This document shows positions 34,822 through 47,700 of a stretch of DNA of 64,000 nucleotides, one piece after another. The translations under genes and the position numbers were made by a program. The notes below the pieces were generated by a model that saw nothing but the letters and a program-made list of their open reading frames with translations, was not told the origin of the DNA and ran no database searches. The stretch is from Epiperipatus broadwayi (lineage: Eukaryota; Onychophora; Udeonychophora; Euonychophora; Peripatidae), in assembly GCA_028023455.1 (NCBI GenBank), contig JAQFVV010000001.1, positions 19,151,611 to 19,215,610 of the forward strand, in the 5' to 3' direction. Positions within the stretch are counted from its first letter, which is position 1. Each line of letters starts with the position of its first letter.

Positions 34822-34865
34822 ACACTTGAGAAGTCTGCTTGTAGCAGTGAAACCTTTGGTTGTGT
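34822..34865 (+). ncRNA. Degenerate hammerhead-like motif
   Basis: Helix I ACAC/GTGT, TTGAGAA in place of CTGANGA, helix II CTGC/GCAG around loop TTGTA, intact GAAA, helix III CC/GG with loop TTT, then GTT. The fold order is that of a hammerhead, but two core positions (C3 to U, G8 to A) are changed, so self-cleavage is not expected. It lies 27 bp outside the LTR element and is probably a relic of a Penelope-type terminus. Confidence 0.35.
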
Positions 34866-36459
34866 TTTATTTTAGTTTTTTTTTTTTTTGGCTAGTCTGA
34901 TTGAGTTATGGATTTGGGATAATTTTAATTATTTATTGACTAGTGTAGCTTTATGCTTGTAATGTTTAATAATATATATATATTATAATGGTCTGGTGAA
35001 GAAAATGAGTCTTACCTTATCTGCACTACAGGGGCGCTATCTAGGCATTTGAACCTAGAAAATTTATAAAGTAGGCAGATACATGCTGTTAAGATCCCAC
35101 TTTATTTTATATTTAGCCCATTAGCCCAAGTCACTAGTTCAGTGGAGATGCAGAGATAATAATATATATCTTTAATTTATATCTTAAATATAAAAAAATA
35201 AAAGCCACTGCCAGTAATTAACACATAAACAACATTTATTAATGCACATATATAATCATTTTAAATTTGAGGAATAACATTTATTATTATTTTTAATATT
35301 AACTTTTAATTTAAATTATTATTTTAAAATTTTAAATCATCCACACAGATGAATTTTATATTTATTTTAAGATTGTTGAGTATGAATAAACTACATAGAT
35401 TGTATTTGAAAAGAAAATATTCTATCCCTTATTTAATCTTAGGCCAAAAGTTCGCAATCAAACTGGTGTCAGTCCATCTGATACATTGATGTATTCAATG
35501 TTATATGAAAATACAACAGCACTAAATACTATACTGTCAGGAATGTACATCTGAACAGTATGGTCAGAGAAGATATTGACTCTCAACCAAACAGGAATGC
35601 TAATCTGTCAGTAAGAAGAACAATAAAAATAAAAACTCCATAGGAAGGGACTGCGTTTTTTTCTTACTATTCCCTTCCATAGGCAAAAAGAGGTATGAGT
35701 GTATAATGGAGATCCTGCACATAGTGAACCTCATATTACTTCTACTAATTACACCAATATATCCAATCCATTGACCTAATTTAAGTACAAAACAAATAAT
35801 CTAAGATTACTTTCCCCTAATTAATTAATATAACTTTACAAATCTATATAGCCATTCATGCCCAACTTAAATTTAACATTTATATAAATTTGCACAGATG
35901 GATTTTATAAAAGTTTGTTGTTTAATGTTGTGTGCAGATCAACTACATAGATTACATGCTCAAAAACATTTCAACATAAACATAAATGATCCAAATATAA
36001 AGTCATTGATATAATTGCAGAGGGAATTCACTAGAAACCCAATGGCATTCATCATAAGCTGCTGCATTGACACCAATAACTAAAAAGACATTCGAATAAA
36101 TACATTTTAGATATTCTACATAAGATATCATTATTTACCGAATGTTATATATTTTAGTCATATATGAAAACCAAAACAATTAAACATGAACGAATCTATG
36201 CAAGTGTCTATGCCCAACTTAAATTTAATGCATTTAATAATTTCTACAATAATTATTAATAAAAATAAAAATAAAAAAAAATGGAAATGATTTTTGGCAA
36301 ACTTAAATAAAAAAAAGGAAACAATAATTTATTTGGAAAAGTCAGATTATAGTTTATTTTACAAAAATTAGATTTAGCTTGTTTATTAAACTTGTCAAAT
36401 CTTGATGAAAGTTCTTAATTACTTTCAAATTTTAAAATTGTTCAGTTCAATAGCTTACA
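34866..36459. other. Anonymous AT-rich DNA with diverged internal duplications
   Basis: No gene seen. ATGCCCAACTTAAATTTAA occurs at about 35855 and 36208, and 'cacagatg.attttata' followed by 'aactacatagatt' occurs at about 35345-35400 and 35890-35955. These suggest an old repeated element. GGAAGGGA/TCCCTTCC can pair at about 35643 and 35670. Confidence 0.5.
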
Positions 36460-36790
36460 GTAGAAGAGTCATGGTTCTTGGTGCCAATTCCCAAGATGTC
36501 CCCATTGGAAGACCAGTCTGATGATCTGGAGGTGGCCTTAGCTGGTTCCATTTCGGTGTCACAATCATTTCATTTTTTTAAATAGAGAGAGAGGGTGAGA
36601 TGTGCATCCTATCACACCTCTCAAAAATAATCAAGCTGGAACCATCTGGCACTGTCCTTAATTTCAATATTTTTCCTTGTATAATCATCCTCTGGATTCA
36701 ATGAACAAAATGTCACTAATCCATCATTTTCATTAGGGTCCGAGCTGAGGCTTGGTGCTTCCATTGGTCAAGCTATTTCTTTTTATTCTC
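36460..36790. other. GC-richer patch of unknown origin, possibly coding remnant
   Basis: Base composition is clearly less AT-rich than its surroundings. On the minus strand one frame gives a Met-initiated 47-codon stretch (starts MEAPSLSSDPNENDG, ends KDSARWFQLDYF). A second frame further on gives VTPKWNQLRPPPDHQ and MGTSWELAP before a GTAAGC that could be a splice donor. On the plus strand MSPLEDQSDDLEVALAG is also open. No family is recognised. It could be a decayed exon, a retroposed mRNA fragment or part of an unrecognised element. Confidence 0.3.
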
Positions 36791-36988
36791 TTATCTATAT
36801 CTTTTCTCTGACTTTTTAATTATATGAGACCCGCAAGGGCTAGTTTGCTTTTCAATTAATTTATAAAACATTCATTTCCATTTACAAAAATATTTTATCT
36901 TTTTCTTATACTTTTTTCTAAAAAAGTACATTCAAATACCTTTTTTTCTTCATTTAAAAAAAATAATTTTTAAAGTTTTGCATCTGTG

Positions 36989-37019
<31 letters not shown>
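36989..37019. repeat. (AT)n microsatellite
   Basis: Pure AT run. A second lies at 37134-37156 close to the HHR family B foldback. Confidence 0.9.
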
Positions 37020-37319
37020 TGAACAACTCTTTAATTTTTTTTTAGCTTTTAGTTTTTAATAAATTTATTTTTTATTTGCGAACTTAAAGTTTTTATTTTA
37101 AATTAATGTAACGGCATATTCATATACCGTTACAATATATATATATATATATATATTAATAATAACAAGTCAGATGTCACATGACTTATATATAGCTTGC
37201 ACTTACAAATATGTAAAATTAAGAGCGTGCTAATAGCTCTAAACAAGCTTTTTTTTATTTATGATAAATGCTACTACAAGAGAAGGCATTCAAATCATTT
37301 TTATCTTGGATTGTCCCCA

Positions 37320-37360
37320 TCCCCAGACTGGTTTCGACCTATGGGTCTCTTCAGTGAGGA
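37320..37360 (-). ncRNA. Hammerhead ribozyme, family B minus-strand copy
   Basis: Helix I TCCTCA/TGGGGA, core CTGAAGA, helix II GACC/GGTC with loop CATA, core GAAA, then CCAGTC. The core is complete. Helix III is weakened by the A in CCAG relative to its partner copy. Confidence 0.78.
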
Positions 37361-37558
37361 GTTGGGACATTAGATTTAAAAAACCAACTCAAGCAAAGCA
37401 TTTATCTAAAAGTTAATTGTTAGAAGAAGATCTGAAACTTTTAGACATCTACATGTCTTTAAAGTCAGCTCTCGAACTGAAAAAATCATATGGGTCTGAA
37501 CTTAATTCAGATACTCCATATATTAGTAGGCTTAGCCCTTTAAATCTAATGTCCCAAC

Positions 37559-37599
37559 TCCTCACTGAAGAGACCCATAGGTCGAAACCGGTCTGGGGA
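37559..37599 (+). ncRNA. Hammerhead ribozyme, family B plus-strand copy
   Basis: Helix I pairs 37559-37564 (TCCTCA) with 37594-37599 (TGGGGA). CTGAAGA lies at 37565-37571, helix II GACC/GGTC at 37572-37583, GAAA at 37584-37587 and self-complementary CCGG at 37588-37591. The cleavage triplet GTC ends at 37593. All core nucleotides are conserved. Confidence 0.85.
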
Positions 37600-37705
37600 T
37601 GGGGACAATCCAAGATAAAAATGATTTGAATGCCTTCTCTTGTAGTAGCATTTATCATAAATAAAAAAAAGCTTGTTTAGAGCTATTAGCACGCTCTTAA
37701 TTTTA

Positions 37706-39862
37706 TATATATATAATATGGCATTTATAAGAACCATGGTCTAGTCACTTACTAAAAACTAAGCATTACTGACCAAATTGTAAAATCAATTTTATTAAAC
37801 AGAATGTAGGAGGGACAAAAATTATCATCTAGCCTTATATATTGATTCTTCCACAACCATGACTGTCTCAACTTATATTAATCTGACTTTGAACTACTTA
37901 TTAAACTGAAACCTGGAGCTACAAAATTTTTTTATTGAGAATGCTAAAAAACCTGAAACCAGAAAATTGACTGCACTTCTACCTGAAAGATTTACATGAA
38001 AATACAATCAACTAATTAACTATAAAATGAACTAAAAAAAATCCATGGCAATAAATGTTATCATTACTGTATGCACATCTTCATTTACAAATGTTATTTT
38101 ATAGAGAAAGACATAATTGAGATTATTCCATATTTTTTTGAATGAAAAAATGTTTTTATTAGATTAAAATTGTTTAGGAGATCAATATTTTAAAAAAATC
38201 AGAAAAGTTGAAATTAAATTCGATTTTCTTTCTCTCTTTATTATGAAATATTTTGTTTGGCTTCAATTATTGTAAGGGAATAATTCATTTTGATTAAATT
38301 ATTTATTATTTAAAAACAATCAGCAGGGAATAATAATTATATATTATAGGAAGGTATTCACATTGTATAAAATTATAAATAAAACTTTGGGCTTGTCATA
38401 TTATCATTTATAAATCTTTTTATTTATTAAAAAATTGTTTTATAAGATAATAATCTAGGAAATTATTTTTGATGTAATCTTCCAGGTGTTTGGTGAGTTT
38501 CCAGTGTATGTCACTGATTTCATCATAGAGTGATGTTTTAAGGTAAATTGTGGCTTATTCCATATTTTGTAATTTTTTTGGTCACAATCTTAGTCACAAA
38601 TCTCTAGCACTTTGCAACCCTAAGCAATTGCATGTGTGTGAAAATCTGTGTGAACATAAAGATGATTCTCTAAAAATTATTTGGATGAGATTAAATTATA
38701 ATAATCAATTTTAAAGTCCATTCACTTTACTTTGTATATTTTATAACAATTTTATGGATGGCCAGTCTACTTAAAATTCCAAGTGGCAGCATTTATGATG
38801 ATGAGCATTGATATGATGATAACAATATTTTTATGTAGAATTATTTTTATGATTATTTATAGCATGATTGCTTGTATAATATATACTAAGTTTGACACTG
38901 GCTAAATGATGATTTGCCTCAGATTTTATAGTGTACCTGTTATAAATCCAATCACAAAGGATGAAATGTTGATTCTTGATGTTTATTTGTAATGATGCTA
39001 CACTTATCACTTATATTATTACTTCTAATCACATATTTATTCACAATGTTGATTTGTCTTTGATTCACAGCACATTCTATTGTTCTGACAAAGCTATGAA
39101 GGAGGTATCAATTTGTGATTGGCTGATACTTTAGATTCATTTCCACTATGGCTAAATGCCACACAAAATGTGATTTTCAGTAATTTTTAATGATTATGAT
39201 GCAATATTTTTGTAAAAAAAACTTATTATCAAACTAAAAATTATGTCACTAGAGGAAGTTGTCTTTGAAAACATTTTATTTTTAAAAAGACAGCTCTTAG
39301 AAAGTATATGAAGTATGTTATGAGAACTAGAAATTACACAGAAAAGGCATTAGTGGCTGAAAAGAAAATTGTTTTATAAAAACTGTAAATGAAATATTTT
39401 AATAATAATTAATAATTTATTAACATTTAGAATTTTTTTATTTCTTGGAGGATAACTAATTCTAAATATATCATTTTTAATAACATAAAATTCTAATATC
39501 TAATAATTTTTTCTTTTAACTTTTTTGAATAGATATTGTGAAGCCAATAATGATGTTTGCTTTTGTTATCAGTAAGATTGTCAGTTAGATACTTATTTTT
39601 ACAATTTTAAAATATTAATTTTTCATCTTTTAGAATTTTAATTATTAGAAGACTTAAATATTTATAATATAGCATATAAATAAATTTTATAATATACACA
39701 AAAAAAATAATTGCATACACAAAAAAAATCAAACATGATGTCATAGTAAAAATGTTCATTGCTAAAGTCTATTCAAAAATTTGAGGTTAGGGTTAACACT
39801 GGAAGAATTAAATAAAAAACATTTCAAGAAATTATCTTTAATTCTTATGGACTAAATATACC

Positions 39863-39863
<1 letters not shown>
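37706..39863. other. Anonymous AT-rich DNA
   Basis: No gene supported. About 38460-38660 is slightly less AT-rich, and its minus strand has the short helix-like reading SLYDEISDIHWKLTKHLEDY, without a recognised family. It may be a transposon relic. Confidence 0.35.

Positions 39864-39944
<81 letters not shown>
39864..39944. repeat. (AT)n microsatellite
   Basis: About 80 bp of AT with one GTAT interruption. Confidence 0.95.
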
Positions 39945-39947
<3 letters not shown>

Positions 39948-42900
39948 ACTAGATCCACATGCATTAAAATATCGGTCATTTGAGGACAACACTAGGCTAC
40001 TTAATGAACTTAGAAAATTTATTCAAGATGACTGAATATTTACTAACAATGATTAGCTGACATAGAATAAATTATCTACCCCTGACACTAGCTCAGTTTG
40101 GAGTATGAGACTCTGAATTATTAAATAATTCATAGACAGACACAGTAAACAAATGTCAGTCAAAATTAATTTAATAAGTATAATACTGTTTATTCATTAC
40201 TAAGTTTTAAAAAATTTAAACATAAAAAACAACTTCATCAAAATAAAATTAAATTTAAAAAAATGTAATATTTCTTCATGAATGAGTCCCATCAGATAAG
40301 ATCTAAGTAAAATGTTGATTTAGACAGTTACATCATAAAACTATTATACATGCCATTAAAATATCTTTCCAATTGGATACTTTTTTATTTATTTAATGTT
40401 TATTATCTTTCTCTAGAGTAATATCCTCAACAAAAGCAAACACTACCAAAGTATTTATACTTATAAAAAAAGATTCTTAAAGGATAATGATATTGCATAA
40501 GATTTAAATTAACTTTTCTATTATCATTACTAACTTATGCAGACCTATATGGTTTGCTAAGTTACAGTGCAGTGGAATCAAACTGAAGCCATGCAAAAGA
40601 GATAGTGGACTTACAATGGGCATTTTATTGCGCACAACACCCATAATCATATTCAACTTATTATAGATAGGCTATGATATCCCACCCAAGTCTGACCTTT
40701 ACACTTCAATATTCTTTCTATATAACTAATTAAAAATGTTTTACCCAATCTGTATAAATAAATTTAATAGGAAAATATTAGACTATACATGCCCAAGTTA
40801 TTTTATTTAATAAGAGTTTTGTCATCACTAATAATACAAATTATGAAACTGGTTTAATCAAAAAAAAAAAAAGATCAGATTAGAAATTTAAACATTAAAA
40901 AAATTATTCAATATTCAACAAAATAAATTTTTTAATTTAACTTATGACCAAATAATTAATTTAATAAACATCTATTTTAATAATAAAACAAAAACTCATC
41001 CATGAAGAAATTAGTAAAATGCATAAAATAAAAAAAAAAATTCACATTTAAATCTAATATTATGGTTAATAAAAAGTAATGTGCATATACAAAATAAAAA
41101 GTTTATATTACTACTAAGTCCTTCAAAGTTGTTGCTTTTGTTTCCAGTGATTTATTGAAAATGTCCATTTTATAGTTGTAGTGGTCCAGGTGGTCAGTTG
41201 GGAGTCTTTCTTGTAGGTTGGCTTTATTAAGTCACTTTTCTAAGAATTTATAATTTCATGACATGTTAAATAATAAAGATTCAGTTTAGAGCATGAAGTT
41301 TATAGTAATGAGGTGCCTAGCCTAGTATGTTTTGAAAAATATCACTAAAAATAATTAATCAGTCCATTTTACTAATGTGGGTCACTGGTTAAGAACTATT
41401 TTCAGCATATGTCTAATTTTAATGAAAGAGCTAGCAACAAGTTTGGTTTGTCATACAGAAAGAAGAGTCCTAGCATCTGAAATACAATCTTGACTAATAG
41501 CATTGAAAAAACTCTGATGAATGATCAATGAATGCTTCTAATGAAATAATCTTGAATAAACTGAATAGACTGAATTACTAAATGAATAGCTTCTGTAAAC
41601 TGACTAGACTGAATTTAATTCATGAATAGCTTCTTTTTGAACAGACTGAATTAATGAATGAATAGCTTCTGAATAAAATAATAAATTTTGGGGAGCTTGT
41701 ATACTCACTCAGTCTATTATTCTCTCGCACAAACTTTTCTAGAATTTTTGAGATTAATAACTCTAAACAGCAAGATTTTTAATCACTTAAAATCAAACAT
41801 TTTTACATTCCATGCTACTTAATTTCATTACATATCTTATCTGAGCAATTTTAACTCTTAAATTTTGTTATTATAAAAGTTTAAATTTTTATTTTGAGGT
41901 TAAGCATTGTTCTACAAAGTTTTAAAAATATTACCTAAAAGATAAGGAATTTATTTATAAAGTTTACTTTTTTATGTAAAAGAAAAAATAATATTTATTG
42001 TTCTATCAATTCATGTGCATACACATATATACATGTGACCACACATTTGATATAAAATTAAATTAGCAAAATTTTTAAATTAATTTACAAGTAACATTTT
42101 TTTAACTGAAATCTATATTCTTCTACATAAATAAATTTGAGAAACAAAGCATCTTTACAAAATCATACTTTACAAACAGCAATAAAAACTTTATTTACCA
42201 CAATAAATTTAAAACACATCACTCCCTAATTTAATTTTATTCAGGTTTAAACTATCATATTTGAATTTTTAATCAAATATTCAATAAGTTTATTGGCATT
42301 ACTTTAGCAAATTATTATCCAAGCAAGTTTAACAAACTATTTTATTGATAAATTAGAGCGCTTAGTTAAGACTTTATATAGTTAAATAACAATGAAGTTT
42401 ATTTATTGCAGAATTATGTTTATTTAAGCAAAAAAATAAAGTCTTACAAATTATCTTTAACTCTACGAGCTAAAATATATGGTTACAATATAGATATGTA
42501 TAATCCTTAGAGTTTCAGCTATATAATAATCTTCAGAGTTTCTTTGCCTCAAGAAAGTATACTCTGAAGAAAATTGTTGTAGAATCAAAACTGCACCTTA
42601 AAAAATTTATGAAAATATACAAGTAATTGTGGGTTACTATGGAAATGCCAATTAAATATAATATAATTAATGGGGACAAGGAGAAAGTGAAAAAATATTA
42701 TATTTTAATAAAGCATAAAATACTTTTAAAATGTATTTTTCAAATAAAAATAAAATTATTCATGACCAAAAATAATAAAATTTTATTGTCAATATAATCA
42801 TTATTTTTATTATATTTATAAAAACAGTCTCGTTCAGCAATGACAGTTGGGAATGCAAAGACCAAAGGTTTCTTATTTATTGTGACTGGGTTAAAAACAA

Positions 42901-44634
42901 ATTATCAGTTTGGTAAATTGAATTGTTTTGTTGACCCTATTACTTTAGCATTTGAAAATCTCATGCACCACTTTTTTAGAAGAGAATAAAAATAATTGCA
43001 GCATTATGAAGTAAAGTTTACATTCAGTATGGGAAATTAAAACATCAGAATGACATCAGGAAAATGAACTTTACTCTTAATATTTTATTACAACTTTGGT
43101 CCTGCATAATTTACTACAGAGATAGAGTATTATTAATCTTAAGAATTGAAAATCCATTGATCACAGCTCATCTCTATTCCTTCCATTACTCAAAATCATG
43201 AGCTGCTAAACAACAAATCATTAAATTCTTTCTCCCTTCACTATAATTTTGTTTAATCTGTTATAATTTAGCCACTACAAAGTCACTAATTTTAAAGCAT
43301 TATTTTGTTATATAATTTCATCTTTTCCCCATTATTTTGCAGTTAATTATACTGATGTTTACTAATTGGCATTTTTTGTGTAGAAATTAAAACTAAAATT
43401 ATTAGTTTAAAAAAATATGAAGATATCAGTGCATACAGACTCATTCAAATATCATGCAAATTTTTGATCAATTGTATCATAATAGAAGGAAAATGACAGC
43501 ATAACTGATTAGTAGATTATTTGGACTGAGGCATTTCCTGAGTATGCTTTTTTTTTTCATTTTTCAAAGAGAAAAAATTTAACTTTCAGTCATTTAATTA
43601 CATATTTAAGGTTATTTATGCAATATATTTACAAAATATTTATTTTAAACCAAAAAAATATGTGATTAAAATTAGACTTTATTTGAAAATGTTACAATAA
43701 AATCAAAGCTGTTTTTATTGACTAACAAGAACTGCTTTTATAAATGCCAGTGAAGAACTTTTTGTGAAATTTTAATAGTCATAGGTTTAATTCTGAATTT
43801 TAAAACATATTTCCATTTTTTTTTACAAAGTTTCAACTAAAATTCATTTTCATTTTAAAAATGGAATTCAAATAAAAAATATTTTGTTTAATAATTTTTA
43901 TAAATAGACAGGATTACAATTCAATACAAAAAGAGCAAATATGATTGAAATTGTTACTAGAAACTTTTAAATCAGAGTGGAAAGAATTGAACTTTCAATT
44001 AGTTTAACATCTACCAACAGATATTTATAAAATTTCAGCCAATATCTTAACATAAAATTGTCACAGATTTCAAAATGATATTTAATTTATGAAAACAGAC
44101 CTATTTACCATACTATTTTATTTGGAGTTTGTTCTTAAATAATTTTTAAATTTTTATTTTAAAAAAAAATTGAAAAATCTTAGGATACCAAAATTGAATT
44201 TTGATATCCAAGAAATGTACAAAAAACTTAAAAATAAAGATCTACCTGCAATAATTGTTGGTCCTTCAACACAGACTTAAAATGTGATAGAAATTTATCT
44301 CTACCTTATGTGAGAGTAATGTAATCAAAATTCTCAAACTGTCAACATAGGCATGGACATATTATCCTTCAACTAAGATTTAAAGTATATACCTGGGTTA
44401 GGGATAAAGAGTGTGAGTGCAAAAAGTTTGACATTAATAAATCAAACAGTATTAATATGTTATCTATAAACACTGAGCAAATGATGATATATACATAAGA
44501 AATTATCACCTGAATCAACTTATGAGTGCTAGTTCAGCATGAAATGCACATCCTAATTTAGAAGATGTGTTTATTCATATGTTTCAGAAATGTACAATGG
44601 AATGGAATATATATACACATGAAATTGCTTAAAT

Positions 44635-44640
<6 letters not shown>
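39945..44640. other. Anonymous AT-rich DNA with a small ~50-bp tandem repeat
   Basis: No gene recognised. At about 41550-41685 three diverged units share 'gactgaatt..t.aatgaatagcttct'. Confidence 0.5.

Positions 44641-44713
<73 letters not shown>
44641..44713. repeat. (AT)n microsatellite
   Basis: About 73 bp of AT with one CAT interruption. Confidence 0.95.
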
Positions 44714-44716
<3 letters not shown>

Positions 44717-47700
44717 AACCTTCTCCCTGATCTAACCGGTCATCAACGAATCATACCATGCATTTTTAGTGACTAAATTCTCTTATGCAACTTATCGTAC
44801 TCTCATTATCAAGAATATGAGCATAAAGACATGAAAATGTAAAACTAACGAAATGATTCATGGATTTAATAAAACTAGCATGAAACTGTCTATCTAAAGA
44901 AGATCACAAGATGACTAATAAAGATCAAAACTTCTAGTCAAACCAGCTTTGAAATCCACACAAACAAAATGAGATGAATTAAATTTGATATTCAGCAAAT
45001 TAATAACTAATAATTGTATCTCTGGAATGATTACAAAATTAAACCTATAAATGAAATAATGAGTAAATTATAATGTAAATGTCTAAATGGATGATGGAAA
45101 GAAGTAATCATTAAATAGTGAAATGAAATGAGTCTAAGAATTAAGAGAAAAGAACGAAGATGTATGAGAATAATGAATGATTAAGATGATGATAGAATAA
45201 GAGTTAATGAATAGTTGAGATGATAAAAGAGTAAAAGTTAATTTATGATCAATCAATTAAAATAATGAATTAATGTCAAATGAGAATGAATAAATAAAAG
45301 AATGAATCAAGATGAAATTGAAGAACAATGTTAATGATGGAGACTGAAATCTTAAACTATGACCATGGTATTAATTGGTAAAAAGATAAGCTAAATAAAA
45401 ATAGGGATTCCAAGCTTGACACAACCAGAATATTTATCCTGAAGTTAAAACAAACTATCCATTTTATAACAAAACAAAAAATAATATATGGACCTTAAAG
45501 TTTGGTTGACTTTCATAAAAACCGTGAAAGTAATCTATTTTTAGTCTAACTATAATGAATAACTAGGTGTAAAATTTATCACAAATTTTATATTCTACTT
45601 TGAAACTTAACAACTAATTCTTCTCAGGGTTCAAACACTTAAAATCATTATACAAAATATATTTGGGTCAGTGAGAGGGATTTTGCCACTACCCAAACAT
45701 AATGCACAAAACAGCTCTCAATATAATCTCAAATTAACAACTGTATTTAACAGTTCTAAAGAAACTTTGTAACTAATATAAACTTTAAAATTTAGGAATA
45801 GGAATGACTTTTCAATAATTAAAAACCATAACTTACCAAATTCTTTTTCTTAGATAATGATAAACCATGTGATCAAGATCAGTGAATGATAGCTCTGCGG
45901 ATTTAACTAAATCAATTAAATCAATATTATATTTATCTTTTAAATCTATTACTTAAAATAATCTGTACTATAAGTAATTAACATTTTGATTATTGTGTGA
46001 TAATGCATTAGATGTATTAATAAATTATAAGACTTACCAAAATTATTATGATATAGCATATTGGTCGATGATGATTTCAATCTATAATCTTCTGATAGGT
46101 TGATAGCAATATCAATAATAGTGTATATATGTGGTAATTAGCAATAAGATTACATGCAACTAAATAAAATTTTAAACACAACAAACTTTATTTACAATAT
46201 GTACAAATTTTTAATTCACAGATATGGCATGAAATACAACTAATATATTAAAATAATTTATGGATGGGACATATACTTAGTATCCCCTTGACCATATACT
46301 CAGCAAATGATACAACCTGCTTAAAAAATAATATTCAAAATATCATTTGTTACTCTTTGGCATATTTTTAAGAATAAGATACTAAAACTTATTTAAGCTG
46401 ACTAGCACTTAAATTTATAACTAGCAGTATACTTAGAACTTTAGGGTATGCACCAAGTATAAATTTAGAATTCAGAAAAAATTTTAAAAGTATTGCATTC
46501 TCCTAAAACCCTTTCTTCTATCAGAATATGATAAGGACAATTATCATATTCTGTACAATTACTAACTTATTTAAATTTGAAATGAATAAGTTTAGTGCAT
46601 TAAATGAAGACTAGACATTAAAAGTCAAATACACATAGATATCATTAAGCATTACCTATGTCCACAACTCAATTATCGAATACTCAACTGATCTTACAAT
46701 TCTATTGTCACAACATTACTTGATGAAGGTGAATCCACACTGCCAATGTGGATCCTTACTTGTACATCTAGAATTTTCCACAATCATTAATAGATTTTGA
46801 TTTGGTCTGTCTATAACTGATGATGATCATATAACATCATAAACACTATTTCAATTAAGAAAACATTATGCTAGATGAGTGTTTCTAAATCTAATATTAT
46901 TTTATACTTGCCATATGATTTGGACCTATTATACTTCACCATACACTGTGAAAAAACTAACTCTAGATCATCATGAGGAATTTAGCACTAAAGAGGGAGG
47001 CTTTATAAAAACAACATGACAGTTGTGTAATAATCTGGTTGATTCTACTACTTCTTAATAGGTATACACAGGTGTGTGGGCTTTTGCCTCATCATGAAAA
47101 GAATAGAATTCAAACCATGGACATCCTTTCTTTCTAGGATTATTTATGCTTATAAGCATTAATTACTACTTTGCCTCTACCAATCTTTTCTCTCATGAAA
47201 TCAGCAATAGGTGACACTCTATCAGCCTATGCTCCATATTAATATTAATATATGGGATGCCATTCTATTGGAACATCCTATCAGCTAAAAACTGTCACTA
47301 ATCATTCTCAAATTATAGCAAGATAAAACAATACCAACAATAACAGTGGAGATATACATACTCCATTTTACACTGTAGGACCCTTAAGGTATCAACAGAC
47401 CCACCAAAATATACATGTCAAATGATCATTAATCATTTAAAATGACAACTATCCTTTTATTAGAGAGAGCACAACGTATTTAAGCAATAAAGATCAAACC
47501 TGTATTTATATTCAAAGTGGACAAGTTCATTTCTATACAAAATTACAAAATGAAAAAGGCTTATTTCAAATTTTTTTCTATATAAGAAAATAATTCGGTC
47601 ATTCCAAATATATATATATATATATATATTTGATAAAATGTCTACATATTCACCTCTTTAATAATCTACATTAAAATCTGTTTTAAAATATGAGAGAAGT

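Larger units (their letters stand above)
37214..37705. repeat. HHR family B foldback element, 167-bp arms
   Basis: Arms 37214-37380 and 37539-37705 are reverse complements with one mismatch (in the helix III CCGG/CCAG of the ribozymes). The 158-bp interior is single copy and contains ATATGGGTCTGAACTTAATT, the box shared with families A and C, oriented with the minus-strand ribozyme. Arms include AATGCTACTACAAGAGAAGG and the TTTATGATAAA box. No protein is encoded. Open frames of 60-70 codons on both strands follow from the palindrome. Confidence 0.92.

Noticed and set aside
37417-37737. Three overlapping 63-70-codon frames on both strands
   Set aside because: They are by-products of the family B palindrome.
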